A DNA stretch of 41,604 nt from JAVKDP01 sp040222185 (GCA_040222185.1 JAVKDP010000104.1:1-41604); one strand, 5' to 3'. Positions 8,293-17,170 are shown, counted from the first letter of the stretch. Notes: a model not told the origin generated them from the sequence alone. Program-made: numbers and translations.

Positions 8293-10773
8293 TTAACTAG
8301 GATCGAGAATATTATCAATTCGGTCTACCACATCTACTAAATGTGCCTTGGTTTCAGCACTAAGACCAGCAGTTGATTTACTATTGATCGTGCTCTTCAA
8401 TTGGGTTAGTTCATAACGAAGGGCAGGGCGGATGTCTGAATCCTTAATATCAATAGTTGGGCCAAAGAACCCGCCACCAAAAGAATCGGTTTCAAAAGCT
8501 CCCTGTACAATGCTTAAATATTCCCTTTGAAGATTTCTTCTATACGCATCAATATTGGAAGCTCTGCGGCTGTACACTTCACTCCATATTCCGGTACGGA
8601 TATCTTCCAGCATCTCAAGCAGGGTATAGGCGTTCTCATCAAATTCAGCCTGTTCTGTAAGCCTGATCATAGCTCCCGGGTTCATTGCTGAACTCAGAAT
8701 TCGGGATTGCAGGTTTTTGATGGTTCCTGTAGCTCCACCTTCTTGAATACGATACAGGATTTCTTCATCCAGTAACCAATCCGGAGTAGTGAAGGCATGT
8801 TCATTCAGGAACTGCATCGATTTCTGTTGATACTCTTTAGATACCGGAGTGTAAGTCCAGCCTTCCTGGTCAGATGCCTTCCTGCTTTGAACCACACCAC
8901 CAATATTAGTGGCTACATGGCGTGCATATCTTGACCACTGACCAATCAACTCACCATAAATTTCTTCCAGGTCAGAGTAGTTTTCTCCCGGAGTAGATGT
9001 CCACTCAATCAGGTTTGGAACCACTCTTTTTAAATTCATTAATCCATAGGTGCTGGATTTCACTGCATCATCCCCAAGGTCTTCTGTCTGAGCTGAAGGA
9101 TCATACCCAGTAGAAGAGGCAAATCGATAAACCGGGTCATCGGCTTTTTCAAGAATCCATTCGTCCAGTGTTTCCAGTTCGTCTTCCGGAGTTTCAGCAT
9201 CCGGGATTACACGGTATCCCCAGTTAATCGAATAAAGATCATATGGTCCTATTTGACGTATAAAACGAATATTTTCATCACCAGGCTGAGCTATGTAGTT
9301 CTGACGTGCGTATTCCATAATAGTGGTAGCAATACCCCATTTTTGGGTAAAATTACCAGAACGGAGAGAATCGGTCGGGTATGCAGAGCTGGACTGCATG
9401 TTATGTGGAAGACCCAGAGCATGACCAACCTCATGAGAGATCACACGGCGCATAGTTTCACCAATCAAATCATCGTCCAGTTTTAGCTTTCGAGCTTCTG
9501 GGTTAGCTGCCCCAGTTTCAATCATAAGTCGGTTACGGTACGATCTCATGTGGTTATGGTACCAAACGATATCACTTTCAATAATCTCGCCTGAGCGTGG
9601 ATCAGAAACACTTGGTCCAACAGCATTACGAACGGTACTGGCAACCCAACGTACGGTAGAATATCGAATATCTTCAGGGCTCCAATCTGGATCTTCTTCT
9701 TTGGTAGGAGGGAGTTTGGCTTGTACAGCATTTTTAAATCCCGCAGCTTCGAAAGCTACATTCCAATCTAAAATTCCTTCAATAATATATGAGCGATACT
9801 TTTCAGGAGTAGCAGGATCTAAATAGTATACAATAGGTTTCACAGGCTCTACCAGCTCTCCGCGTTTGTATGCTTCCATATCCTTAGGCTCTAATCTCCA
9901 GCGGCGGATGTATCTATCCATGTCTGCTTTTTGTTCATCAGAGCCGTAGTCGATCTGGCGAATAGTGAAATATCCTACCCGGTAATCCTCATAACGCTTC
10001 ATCATAGGTTCTTCTGGAAGAAGTACCATTGACTGGCTTACCTGCATAGAAAGGGTCTGTGCATTTGTACTGGAAGGAGGCGCTGCAGCTACATAAGTCA
10101 TAACCTGGCGCACTTCGATATTTTCAGGGAAACTCTTGGCTGATTCTACAAAACTTCTGTTTTTATCAAGTCTACGTACCTGATACTGACGGCGCTGTCT
10201 GCTGGATAACCCGCTGATTGCTTCCACATCATTGCTGAAAAAGTCAGTTACATCAATCACAACCCCGGATGAGTCTTTGTTTAGCGCCTCAATAGCAAAA
10301 GAAGCTACTACCGGTTCAAAGTTGTTGGCTCTTACGGATTCATAAACAGGTAACTCTTCATCTGCTATAGCAGTAAATGATTTTTTCCGAACGAGGATGT
10401 CGTCATTATTTCGGGTAAAAGTAATTACCTGTTCATTCGATTTTGATCCGGCAGAATTGAATCCTGAAAATCCGGGTGGTACTCCGGCTACTCTGCTTAC
10501 GAGTAGCATATCTCGTCCAAGTAGTGACTCATCTATCTCGAAGAAGATTTTACCTTCCTGTTGGTGGATAGTAAAAAGGCCTTCATCAGTTTTGGCGTCA
10601 TTCTTGATGACATCTTTAAAAGATTTGATCCCGTCTTTTTTAGCAGGGGGTCGGGAAGAGGTTGGTCGGCTGGAGTTAGAAGTAGAAGCTGTTTTCTTGG
10701 CTCCAATACATCCTGAAAATATGAATGCTGCTCCCAGGAAAAGGGGCAGAAAAGAGTTTAATCGAAGTCTCAT
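8293..10773 (-). CDS. Zinc-dependent metalloprotease lipoprotein (DUF5117/DUF4953 type)
   Basis: 826 residues. The signal sequence ends in a lipobox (FIFSGC, Cys22), so it should be a lipoprotein. After a Ser/Thr/Pro linker (about 28-45) comes a DUF5118/DUF5117-like region (about 50-290, DGIKSFKDVIKNDAKTDEGLF). A gluzincin/metzincin-type catalytic domain contains HEVGHALGLPHN, with the first His at about residue 447; the HExxHxxGxxH zinc ligands are all present. This architecture is typical of large secreted or cell-surface proteases of Bacteroidota and relatives. The substrate is unknown. It stands alone, with alanine dehydrogenase divergent across a 186-base gap. Confidence 0.92.
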   Translation of the reverse strand: MRLRLNSFLPLFLGAAFIFSGCIGAKKTASTSNSSRPTSSRPPAKKDGIKSFKDVIKNDAKTDEGLFTIHQQEGKIFFEIDESLLGRDMLLVSRVAGVPPGFSGFNSAGSKSNEQVITFTRNNDDILVRKKSFTAIADEELPVYESVRANNFEPVVASFAIEALNKDSSGVVIDVTDFFSNDVEAISGLSSRQRRQYQVRRLDKNRSFVESAKSFPENIEVRQVMTYVAAAPPSSTNAQTLSMQVSQSMVLLPEEPMMKRYEDYRVGYFTIRQIDYGSDEQKADMDRYIRRWRLEPKDMEAYKRGELVEPVKPIVYYLDPATPEKYRSYIIEGILDWNVAFEAAGFKNAVQAKLPPTKEEDPDWSPEDIRYSTVRWVASTVRNAVGPSVSDPRSGEIIESDIVWYHNHMRSYRNRLMIETGAANPEARKLKLDDDLIGETMRRVISHEVGHALGLPHNMQSSSAYPTDSLRSGNFTQKWGIATTIMEYARQNYIAQPGDENIRFIRQIGPYDLYSINWGYRVIPDAETPEDELETLDEWILEKADDPVYRFASSTGYDPSAQTEDLGDDAVKSSTYGLMNLKRVVPNLIEWTSTPGENYSDLEEIYGELIGQWSRYARHVATNIGGVVQSRKASDQEGWTYTPVSKEYQQKSMQFLNEHAFTTPDWLLDEEILYRIQEGGATGTIKNLQSRILSSAMNPGAMIRLTEQAEFDENAYTLLEMLEDIRTGIWSEVYSRRASNIDAYRRNLQREYLSIVQGAFETDSFGGGFFGPTIDIKDSDIRPALRYELTQLKSTINSKSTAGLSAETKAHLVDVVDRIDNILDPS

Positions 10774-10915
10774 TCGGGTAGCGTTAGTTTAATTTAAAAA
10801 GTGTAGATAAACACAAGTAGGAACATCCGAAAATGCTTTAACAATTAATAACAAAGAAGTGGCTTTTTTTACAGAACCGCTAAAAATGATAAGCCGAAAT
10901 TCATGAAAAAATTGC

Positions 10916-10923
10916 TACCTTTG
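10916..10923 (+). promoter_or_regulatory. Candidate -7 element upstream of alanine dehydrogenase
   Basis: TACCTTTG fits the Bacteroidota -7 consensus TAnnTTTG and lies 36 bases before the ald ATG. No good TTG -33 element is found at the usual distance, so this is a partial match. Confidence 0.45.
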
Positions 10924-10959
10924 TGCCCATAAATTTTCAGTTAAAGAAATTACTCTATT

Positions 10960-12075
10960 ATGATTATTGGTGTACCAAAAGAAATTAAGCCCCAGGAAAA
11001 CCGTGTAGCGTTACAGCCAGGTGGTGTTTTGCTATTAAAAAGAAACGGACATGAGGTGTTAGTAGAAAAAAGCGCTGGTGTTGGAAGCGGTTTCACAGAT
11101 GAAGATTATACAAGCGCAGGTGCTACCATCATAGAAGATGTAGAAGAGGTTTGGAAGCGTGCTGAAATGATCATGAAGGTGAAAGAGCCTATCGCTGTAG
11201 AGTATCCAAGAATGAGAGAAGGTCAGGTATTATTTACCTATTTCCATTTTGCTGCTGACGAAGCACTTACCAAAGCAGTAGTAGCTTCAAAGTGTATTGC
11301 TATTGCCTACGAGACCGTAGAAAAAGCAGACCGTTCACTTCCTTTATTGATCCCAATGAGTGAAGTAGCAGGTAGAATGGCTGCCCAGGAAGGTGCAGTA
11401 TACCTCGAGAAACCAAAAGGTGGAAGAGGAATGCTGATTGGTGGCATCCCGGGTGTTAAACCAGCTAAAGTATTAGTACTTGGCGGCGGAATTGTGGGCG
11501 TAAATGCTGCAAAAATAGCCGCTGGTATGGGAGCTGATACCACAATCATGGATATCAATATGCCACGCCTTCGTTACCTTGATGATGTGATGCCAAGAAA
11601 CATTAACACCGTGTTTTCTTCAGAAGCGAATATCCGCGCAATGCTACCAAGAGTTGATATGATAATTGGTGCGGTACTCAAGCCAGGTGCAAAAGCTCCT
11701 CATTTGATTACAAGAGAAATGCTGAAGGAAATGCGTCCGGGAACGGTACTGGTTGATGTAGCCATTGATCAGGGTGGATGTTTTGAAACTTCAAAGCCAA
11801 CCACACACCAGGACCCTGTGTACTTTGTAGATGACGTACTGCATTACTGTGTGGCGAATATGCCTGGAGCTGTTCCTTACACATCCACATTAGGCCTGAC
11901 CAATGTGACCTTACCTTATGCAGTTTCATTAGCTAACAAAGGTTGGAAGCAGGCTCTAAAAGATGACAAAGAGCTACTTATGGGACTCAATATCGCGAAC
12001 GGAACCATTGTTTATGATGACGTGGCCAAAGCATTTGACATGCCTTATGAGCCTGTTGAGACTGTATTGAATTAA
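10960..12075 (+). CDS. ald: Alanine dehydrogenase
   Basis: 371 residues, the usual length. It catalyses the reversible NAD-dependent oxidative deamination of L-alanine to pyruvate and ammonia in the cytosol. The N-terminal signature MIIGVPKEIKPQENRVAL is characteristic, with the substrate-binding Arg at 15, Lys in MIMKVKEP near residue 74, and FTYFHFAAD near 92. The NAD-binding Rossmann motif VLGGGIVGVNAAKIAAGMGA lies at about 172-191, and the C-terminal motif NMPGAVPYTSTLGLTNVTLP is intact. It is a single-gene unit with its own terminator just downstream. Confidence 0.97.
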   Translation: MIIGVPKEIKPQENRVALQPGGVLLLKRNGHEVLVEKSAGVGSGFTDEDYTSAGATIIEDVEEVWKRAEMIMKVKEPIAVEYPRMREGQVLFTYFHFAADEALTKAVVASKCIAIAYETVEKADRSLPLLIPMSEVAGRMAAQEGAVYLEKPKGGRGMLIGGIPGVKPAKVLVLGGGIVGVNAAKIAAGMGADTTIMDINMPRLRYLDDVMPRNINTVFSSEANIRAMLPRVDMIIGAVLKPGAKAPHLITREMLKEMRPGTVLVDVAIDQGGCFETSKPTTHQDPVYFVDDVLHYCVANMPGAVPYTSTLGLTNVTLPYAVSLANKGWKQALKDDKELLMGLNIANGTIVYDDVAKAFDMPYEPVETVLN

Positions 12076-12139
12076 ATAAAACCAAGTCATCCTGAACTCG
12101 TTTCAGTATCTCAGACCCAATCTCATCTAATTTATCTCC

Positions 12140-12168
12140 AAAAGCCGATCTATCGATCGGCTTTTTTT
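12140..12168 (+). terminator. Rho-independent terminator of ald
   Basis: The perfect stem AAAGCCGATC / GATCGGCTTT with loop TATC is followed by a T run. A near-identical hairpin recurs at 12539-12567 after the next small gene. Confidence 0.9.
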
Positions 12169-12252
12169 ATTCCACATTGTTATGCGGTGAATAAAGCTCA
12201 GAAATGTAATTGATTGGAATTGATATTTAATCATTAACAAAAGTGTAAAATA

Positions 12253-12513
12253 ATGAATGAAAATTTAATTACATCAGAGCTTATTGAAAATGCTGATCAA
12301 GAAGCTAGTAATCTTCTTGGAGAGCTCGAAAAAGAAACGTCTAACCTTTCCTTTTCAACTGCATCTATTGATAATATTTGTGATATCATTAAACAGATTG
12401 AGAATATAATATCGAGAGTAATCACCATTATTAGATGGATTCCGTTACCTCCAGTAAAAAAAGTGGTAAAAATTCTTGAGAAATTACTTGAGCTGTTAAG
12501 AGGTGTATGTTAA
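12253..12513 (+). CDS. Small orphan protein: acidic N-half, cationic amphipathic C-half
   Basis: 86 residues, no signal peptide, no family recognised. By direct count, residues 1-52 carry 11 acidic and 2 basic residues. The remaining third carries 7 basic and 2 acidic residues in an amphipathic pattern (IISRVITIIRWIPLPP, then VKKVVKILEKLLELLRG) and ends in Cys as the last residue. This is the layout of a precursor whose acidic part shields a membrane-active helix, but it could equally be a coiled-coil partner protein. It is flanked by two nearly identical terminators, so it forms its own transcription unit. It lies at the start of an AT-rich block containing a V8-like protease. Function is unknown. 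Confidence 0.6.
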   Translation: MNENLITSELIENADQEASNLLGELEKETSNLSFSTASIDNICDIIKQIENIISRVITIIRWIPLPPVKKVVKILEKLLELLRGVC

Positions 12514-12538
12514 ACTTTCAAAATGATTTAAGTTCTCT

Positions 12539-12567
12539 AAAAGCCGATCCCTTGATCGGCTTTTTTT
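12539..12567 (+). terminator. Rho-independent terminator, near-copy of the ald terminator
   Basis: The hairpin AAGCCGATC / GATCGGCTT with loop CCTT and a T7 run follows the small orphan gene. The stem sequence is the same as at 12140-12168; only the loop differs. Confidence 0.88.
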
Positions 12568-12651
12568 ATGCCTTAAAGTTAACTGAATGTAAAATATTTA
12601 CTATCACTTGAGATTTTAATCCATTTAAACTTTATTAGATACGGGTAAAAA

Positions 12652-12680
12652 GATATTCGGGGAGTACGGTGCCATCTGCC
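12652..12680. repeat. Direct repeat, copy 1 (29 bases)
   Basis: Begins GATATTCGGGGAG and ends GTGCCATCTGCC. It differs from copy 2 (12771-12799) at one base, and both are preceded by AAAA. Origin unknown; it may be a scar of an inserted element or a regulatory repeat. Confidence 0.75.
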
Positions 12681-12770
12681 TAGCCTGTCATGCAGAAACA
12701 CAAAACCGCATGGGTATGTGGTGGACTATCAAATGAATGAAGTTAATATACCTTCGAAAGAAAGCTAAAA

Positions 12771-12799
12771 GATATTCGGGAAGTACGGTGCCATCTGCC
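12771..12799. repeat. Direct repeat, copy 2 (29 bases)
   Basis: Begins GATATTCGGGAAG and ends GTGCCATCTGCC. It starts 119 bases after copy 1 and ends 45 bases before the protease ATG, so it could lie in the protease promoter or leader. Confidence 0.75.
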
Positions 12800-12844
12800 A
12801 TGTTTAGATAATTAAAAGTAGTCAACAAAAAAGGTGCTTAGAAA

Positions 12845-13687
12845 ATGGAAGGAAAAGAGATAATAGTTGGGAATACCGATTTGAGAGAATTTGAGTATAG
12901 TGGCAGTAACATGGCAAGGTCGTTAGAAGTAGATGATAAGGGTGAGCCAATTGTCATAGAAGAAATTGACACATATCTCAAAAGCCTAAAAAAAAGTAAC
13001 TATATATTTGAAGAAAAGAGTAGAGAAAGTTGCAATCCGATTAGTGCATCGATTGTGTCTGAGAAAATAATTCCACATGTGATGATTTGTAAATTAATAG
13101 TTATAGACTTCGATGGAGATTATTCTGTTGGTACTGGTTTCTTTATCTCTCCTAGATGCTTAATTACTTCTGGACACAATGTTTATTCTCACCATAGGAC
13201 AGGTAAGGGTTGGGCGACTAAAATTATAGCTTTGCCATGTGATGATGATAACGATAGACATTTCGGATATTCTATTAGTGAGGAATTTCGGAGTGTTAGT
13301 GGTTTTGTAGATGATGACGATAAAAGTTTTGACTATGGAGCTGTTATATTTCCTACTAGTGACTTGTACCGAAACTTTAGGAAGCAATTTAACTACGGAG
13401 TTCTAACTGAAAATGATAATGAAATTACTTGCTGCGGATACAAGGATGCGGAACTTTACAGAGGTAAGCAATCACTTGTAGAAGGGCCTTATAACATATT
13501 CAATGATTACTTCATTAAATACAGTTTTGATACTGATGAAGGTAATAGCGGTTCTCCCTTGTATATAAAAGATGGTCAAAATTACAAGGTCGTAGGAGTA
13601 CACAGGGGAGGAAGTTCATGCGAAAAAGATTGTGTGAGGGTAAGAGAACAAGTGATAAAAAACTGGAATATTTGGACAAACCTTTAA
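12845..13687 (+). CDS. V8/trypsin-like serine endopeptidase
   Basis: 280 residues. The chymotrypsin-fold catalytic triad is visible: His111 in TSGHNVY (for the usual TAAHC), Asp163 in SFDYGAVIF, and Ser235 in GNSGSPLY. The oxyanion region and the strand VVGVHRGG after the Ser fit the V8-like (S1B) group, many of which cut after Glu. About 85 residues precede the protease fold; this part is acidic, has no signal peptide, and could be a propeptide or a docking region. Cys-rich patches (ITCCGY, SSCEKDC) suggest disulfides or a metal. The gene is AT-rich like its neighbours and is followed after 18 bases by an orphan gene, so the two probably form an operon. The target is unknown; nearby small acidic proteins are possible substrates. 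Confidence 0.85.
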   Translation: MEGKEIIVGNTDLREFEYSGSNMARSLEVDDKGEPIVIEEIDTYLKSLKKSNYIFEEKSRESCNPISASIVSEKIIPHVMICKLIVIDFDGDYSVGTGFFISPRCLITSGHNVYSHHRTGKGWATKIIALPCDDDNDRHFGYSISEEFRSVSGFVDDDDKSFDYGAVIFPTSDLYRNFRKQFNYGVLTENDNEITCCGYKDAELYRGKQSLVEGPYNIFNDYFIKYSFDTDEGNSGSPLYIKDGQNYKVVGVHRGGSSCEKDCVRVREQVIKNWNIWTNL

Positions 13688-13705
13688 TAATTAAACGACA
13701 AAAAA

Positions 13706-14140
13706 ATGGAAAATAATCTATCTATAACTTACGGTAATTCTACAGAAATAGAGCTTTCAAACGGTTTTAGTGAATCGATTGATATTTACATAGAAACAAA
13801 AATTAGTAAAAAATGGAAGGAACGGGCAGCTTTTTTCGATTACGATACAAACAAGTTTAGTTCAAAATTGATTAAAGAAAGCCCAAAAACTAGATTAGAC
13901 TTTTTTTCACTTGGAGATAGAGTGACCATCAAAGTAAAAAAGAAAAAAAAGCATGACCCTATTTATTTAAATTTTACACAAGACGTAATTATTGGTCATC
14001 AAATATATGATGAGGATAATGACTATCAAATTTTAAAAACCCAAATTTTAGGTGTAGTACATCACGAAGATCATGATGGAAATGAAGATCATATTCAAGG
14101 TCATATTTGTAAACCTGGAGATCCATTCTGTACTGCTTAG
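13706..14140 (+). CDS. Orphan protein with His/Asp-rich tail
   Basis: 144 residues, no signal peptide, no family recognised. Alternating hydrophobic and polar residues at 1-100 suggest a beta-sandwich (LSITYGNSTEIELSNGF, RVTIKVKKKK). The tail VVHHEDHDGNEDHIQGHIC is strongly metal-binding in appearance, and the protein ends with CKPGDPFCTA carrying two Cys. It follows the V8-like protease after 18 bases and is likely its operon partner: substrate, inhibitor or targeting subunit are all possible. It contains an A8 run (about 13940) that could slip. A TTG-started kinase gene begins 15 bases after its stop. Confidence 0.65.
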   Translation: MENNLSITYGNSTEIELSNGFSESIDIYIETKISKKWKERAAFFDYDTNKFSSKLIKESPKTRLDFFSLGDRVTIKVKKKKKHDPIYLNFTQDVIIGHQIYDEDNDYQILKTQILGVVHHEDHDGNEDHIQGHICKPGDPFCTA

Positions 14141-14155
14141 TTAAAACTATAAATT

Positions 14156-17037
14156 TTGTATAGAGTTATATTTCTAAGTTATATAATAGCTATAAGCTTG
14201 CTAACCCTTCCTTTAAAAGGACAGGGTTTTTCATTTTCTACGTATTATGATGATGAAGATCACCGAGGTTTTGTTACAAATTGGGACGCATTGCAAGATA
14301 CAAATGGGTTTATTTTTGTAGCTGTTGGCGATGGTTTAGTTTATTACAATGGGGTTGATTGGGGGTTTCAGCATATTGGAGAAGGGGGAAGAGGCACTAA
14401 TTTGTTTATATCTAATGGGAACTCTTTTTTGCAAGTGGACAGAGAGACTTCGGTTATCTTTATAGTGATTCAGTAAATCAAATACAGTACAAATCTTTTT
14501 TTGATGATCTTTACAATGATGAAGATAGGTTTAACCCTTATTTCTCTTCCGTAGAAGTTGATTCGAATATTTTTTTCTTAGGTCCTCTTGGATTAGATAT
14601 AATTAAAAATTCAAGTTCATTTACAAGGATAAAGGATCAAAACTTCATTTTTTCAAGATTGTTTAGTTTTAATAATGAGGTATATCTAGGCAATGTTTCT
14701 GGACTCCAAAAGTGGAGTAATGAAGGGTTACAAGATTTAAAAGTGGGTGATAAGGTTTTTCCAGATACCTTAGTATATGTAGTTCCCATATCTGAGAGTA
14801 GAATACTTTTAGGTTTCAAGAATTCTCATCCTCAATGGTTTGATGGCAAATCTCTTTTACCATTCAATCTTGAAAAAGGTGATAGGTTACTTAATAAATA
14901 CCCATATGATGCAATACGAGTTAACGATTCTACAATAGCAATAGCGGCCGTTTATGGTGGGGTATTCTTTTATAATCTAGAAGGAAAACTACTAAAAATT
15001 TTCAATGAAAACTCAGGTGCTAAAACTACAGGTGTTTATGATCTATTTTTAGATCACGAATCATCACTATGGCTTGGCACTAGTGAGTATATTCAAAAAT
15101 TAATGATTAATAATCCTGTCCTTAAATATGGAGAAGAATCAGGGATTGATGATTATGTAAGCAAAATCACCAGAAATGGAGAAACATTATTGTTTTCTCG
15201 ATTTGATGGCAATATCCATTACAGTTTTATGAGTCAAGAGAATACTATTGAATTTAGAGAGTTCACAAATCGAGGTGAGATATATCAATGGGGAGATTCT
15301 ACTATTATATATAATAGTAAGACATCAAATATTAGCAATTTTTCAGGAAGTAAAATACTTGAATCGGACCTATACCTCACTTTTGAAAATTTTGATGAAC
15401 CTATGGTATTTTCATTTCTTTCTAATTCCGGGATAGTCCACAAAAAGGATAAGTCAATGAAAAGGATTTTAGTTGATAGCAATCTCAATTTAAAATCCTT
15501 TTCACAAGGTATAATTATAGATGGAAATTATTATTTACTCAACTCGAACATTGGTTTATACAAGCTAGCTGGTGATTCTTTGAAATCGATTGACTTTAAT
15601 AAATCCAGCTCTAGAAATATTCGATATAATAATCTAACTGTGATTAATAACAATATTTTTGTTTCGATTGAGGGTTCCGTTGGTAAAAGTGGAATATCAG
15701 GTATCTACAAATACAACTTAAAAACGGATTCGTTAGAAAAATCAGAGTTTTTTGGAAGACTTGATTCGGAGTTTGTTGAAAATCAGGTTACAGTTATGAA
15801 GCAATGCCCCAATGGAGATATTTGGTTTCAAAATGCGTATAAGATTAAAAGAGTTTACCAACAAGAAGGAACTTGGAAAGTCAAAAGTGCTCCTTACAAT
15901 TTAATTGGAGAAGGGAGTGCTATCTATTCAATAATATGTGACGGCGAAAATGTATGGTTTGGAGGAGTAAATGGATTGTATCAACTCACGAACCCAGACT
16001 GGGATTACAAAACCGATTTCAAAACCAATATTACAGGAATTTATGTTAACAATGACTCTTTAATCTATGGGGGCTTTGGGGAACCTGTAAAGGATATTGT
16101 ACTTCCTTATGAAGATAATGAGCTACGGTTTACCTATGCTGCTGCAAGCTATATTGACCCGGAAAGAAATACTTACTCTTATAAACTGGAAGGCTTTGAT
16201 CGGGATTGGAGCGAGTGGTCGCTGGAAACTCAAAAGGATTATACTAACATCCCGGAAGGGGATTATGTTTTTAAAATCCGAAGTAGGAATGTTTATGAGG
16301 TAGATGGAAGAGATGATCAGATTTCTTTCTCTGTATTACCACCCTGGTACCGTACCTGGTGGGCTTATGTATTATACCTGATTCTCGTGACTGTTGTATT
16401 TTATAGCATATACAAAGTTCGAGTCAACCAGTTGCTTAAAGTGGAACGGATGCGAACCAAGATTGCCAGTGATTTACATGATGAAGTGAGTGCTACATTA
16501 ACTGGTATCAGTTATTTTGCTGAAGCTGTTCGCCGGGACAAGAATAAAGCTAAAAGAGAACATTTCATTTCCCTGATTACTGAAAGTGCTGGAGATGCCA
16601 AGGAGAAAATCACAGATATTGTATGGTCCATTAACCCTGATAATGATGACTGGGGGATGTTCTTATCTAAATGCAGGCGTTATGCTTCTGATCTCCTGGA
16701 AAGCAAAGACATCAAGTATGAACTGAAAATTGCAGATAAGATTCCGGGGAAACTGCCTATGGAGATCAGGCAACATCTATGGATGATTTACAAGGAAATG
16801 TTAACCAATGCAGTACGGCATTCCAACGCTTCCAGGCTGGATGTAATCATGGATGTGGATGGCAGGTATTTGAAGCTTATTGTTCAGGATGACGGCCAGG
16901 GTTTTGATTCTGAAAATCAAAACGGAGGTAACGGAGTTTTCAATATCAAACGAAGGGCAGAAGCGATTAACGCTACGCTTGAGATCGATTCTGAAAGTGG
17001 TTTCGGAACGCGTTGGAGGTTGGTTCTGCCATTATAG
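14156..17037 (+). pseudogene. Propeller/Y_Y_Y hybrid sensor histidine kinase, frame broken near 14428
   Basis: Restored, this is about 960 residues: signal peptide (YRVIFLSYIIAISLLTLPLKGQG), a beta-propeller sensor (about 25-640), a Y_Y_Y domain (about 655-725, YSYKLEGFDRDWSEW), one transmembrane helix (about 730-752, WWAYVLYLILVTVVFYSI), HisKA_3 with phospho-acceptor His about 774 (SDLHDEVSATLTGI) and HATPase_c (EMLTNAVRHSNASRL, DDGQGFD, GNGVFNIKRRA). The first part (14156-14476) and the remainder are in different frames. Adding one T to the T6 run at 14425-14430 joins NGNSFFASGQRDFGYL smoothly, so this is either a real mutation, slippage, or a read error. The start is a weak TTG at 14156, since a stop lies just upstream. 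The 5' two thirds are AT-rich and the kinase end is not. The response regulator at 17248 is the likely partner. Confidence 0.8.
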
Positions 17038-17139
17038 GCAGAGGTTATGCATTCTGCATGGCTATGTAGTTTATCTATCTGTATGATTGGATATCATAAC
17101 GCGATGTCCTCAAGCAAATAGTAAGAGAAGAAGTGGAAT

Positions 17140-17170
17140 CCCAGGCCTTTGAGCGGGTCTGGGCTTTTTT
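17140..17170 (+). terminator. Rho-independent terminator after the hybrid kinase
   Basis: The stem CCCAGGCC / GGGTCTGGG (one internal mismatch) with loop TTTGAGC is followed by six T. It suggests that the kinase and the response regulator are separately transcribed or only partly coupled. Confidence 0.7.

Larger units (their letters stand above)
12568..12844. other. Non-coding interval with a 29-base direct repeat
   Basis: Between the terminator and the protease gene I find no supportable gene. The interval contains two copies of a 29-base sequence (listed separately) 119 bases apart. A 16-codon frame at about 12690 has no recognisable features and is not called. Confidence 0.5.

Noticed and set aside
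10397..10792. 131-codon plus-strand frame
   Set aside because: Antisense to the start of the metalloprotease; no initiation signal or domain.
12253..12513. RiPP precursor peptide
   Set aside because: No maturation enzyme (YcaO, lanthipeptide synthetase, radical SAM with SPASM) or dedicated transporter nearby; no leader/core pattern beyond the charge split.
12690..12740. 16-codon frame between the direct repeats
   Set aside because: Too short, no ribosome-binding site, no recognisable features.
12652..12799. Possible CRISPR array
   Set aside because: Only two repeat copies with a 90-base interval, no further units, and no cas genes in the window.
12253..13687. Bacterial gasdermin plus protease system
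   Set aside because: The 86-residue protein is far too short for a gasdermin and lacks its N-terminal beta-rich fold and N-terminal Cys; only the general idea of protease activation is kept.
14659..17037. Independent kinase gene starting at TTG 14659
   Set aside because: The same frame continues upstream to 14416 with propeller-like sequence, so the TTG is internal to a longer broken gene.
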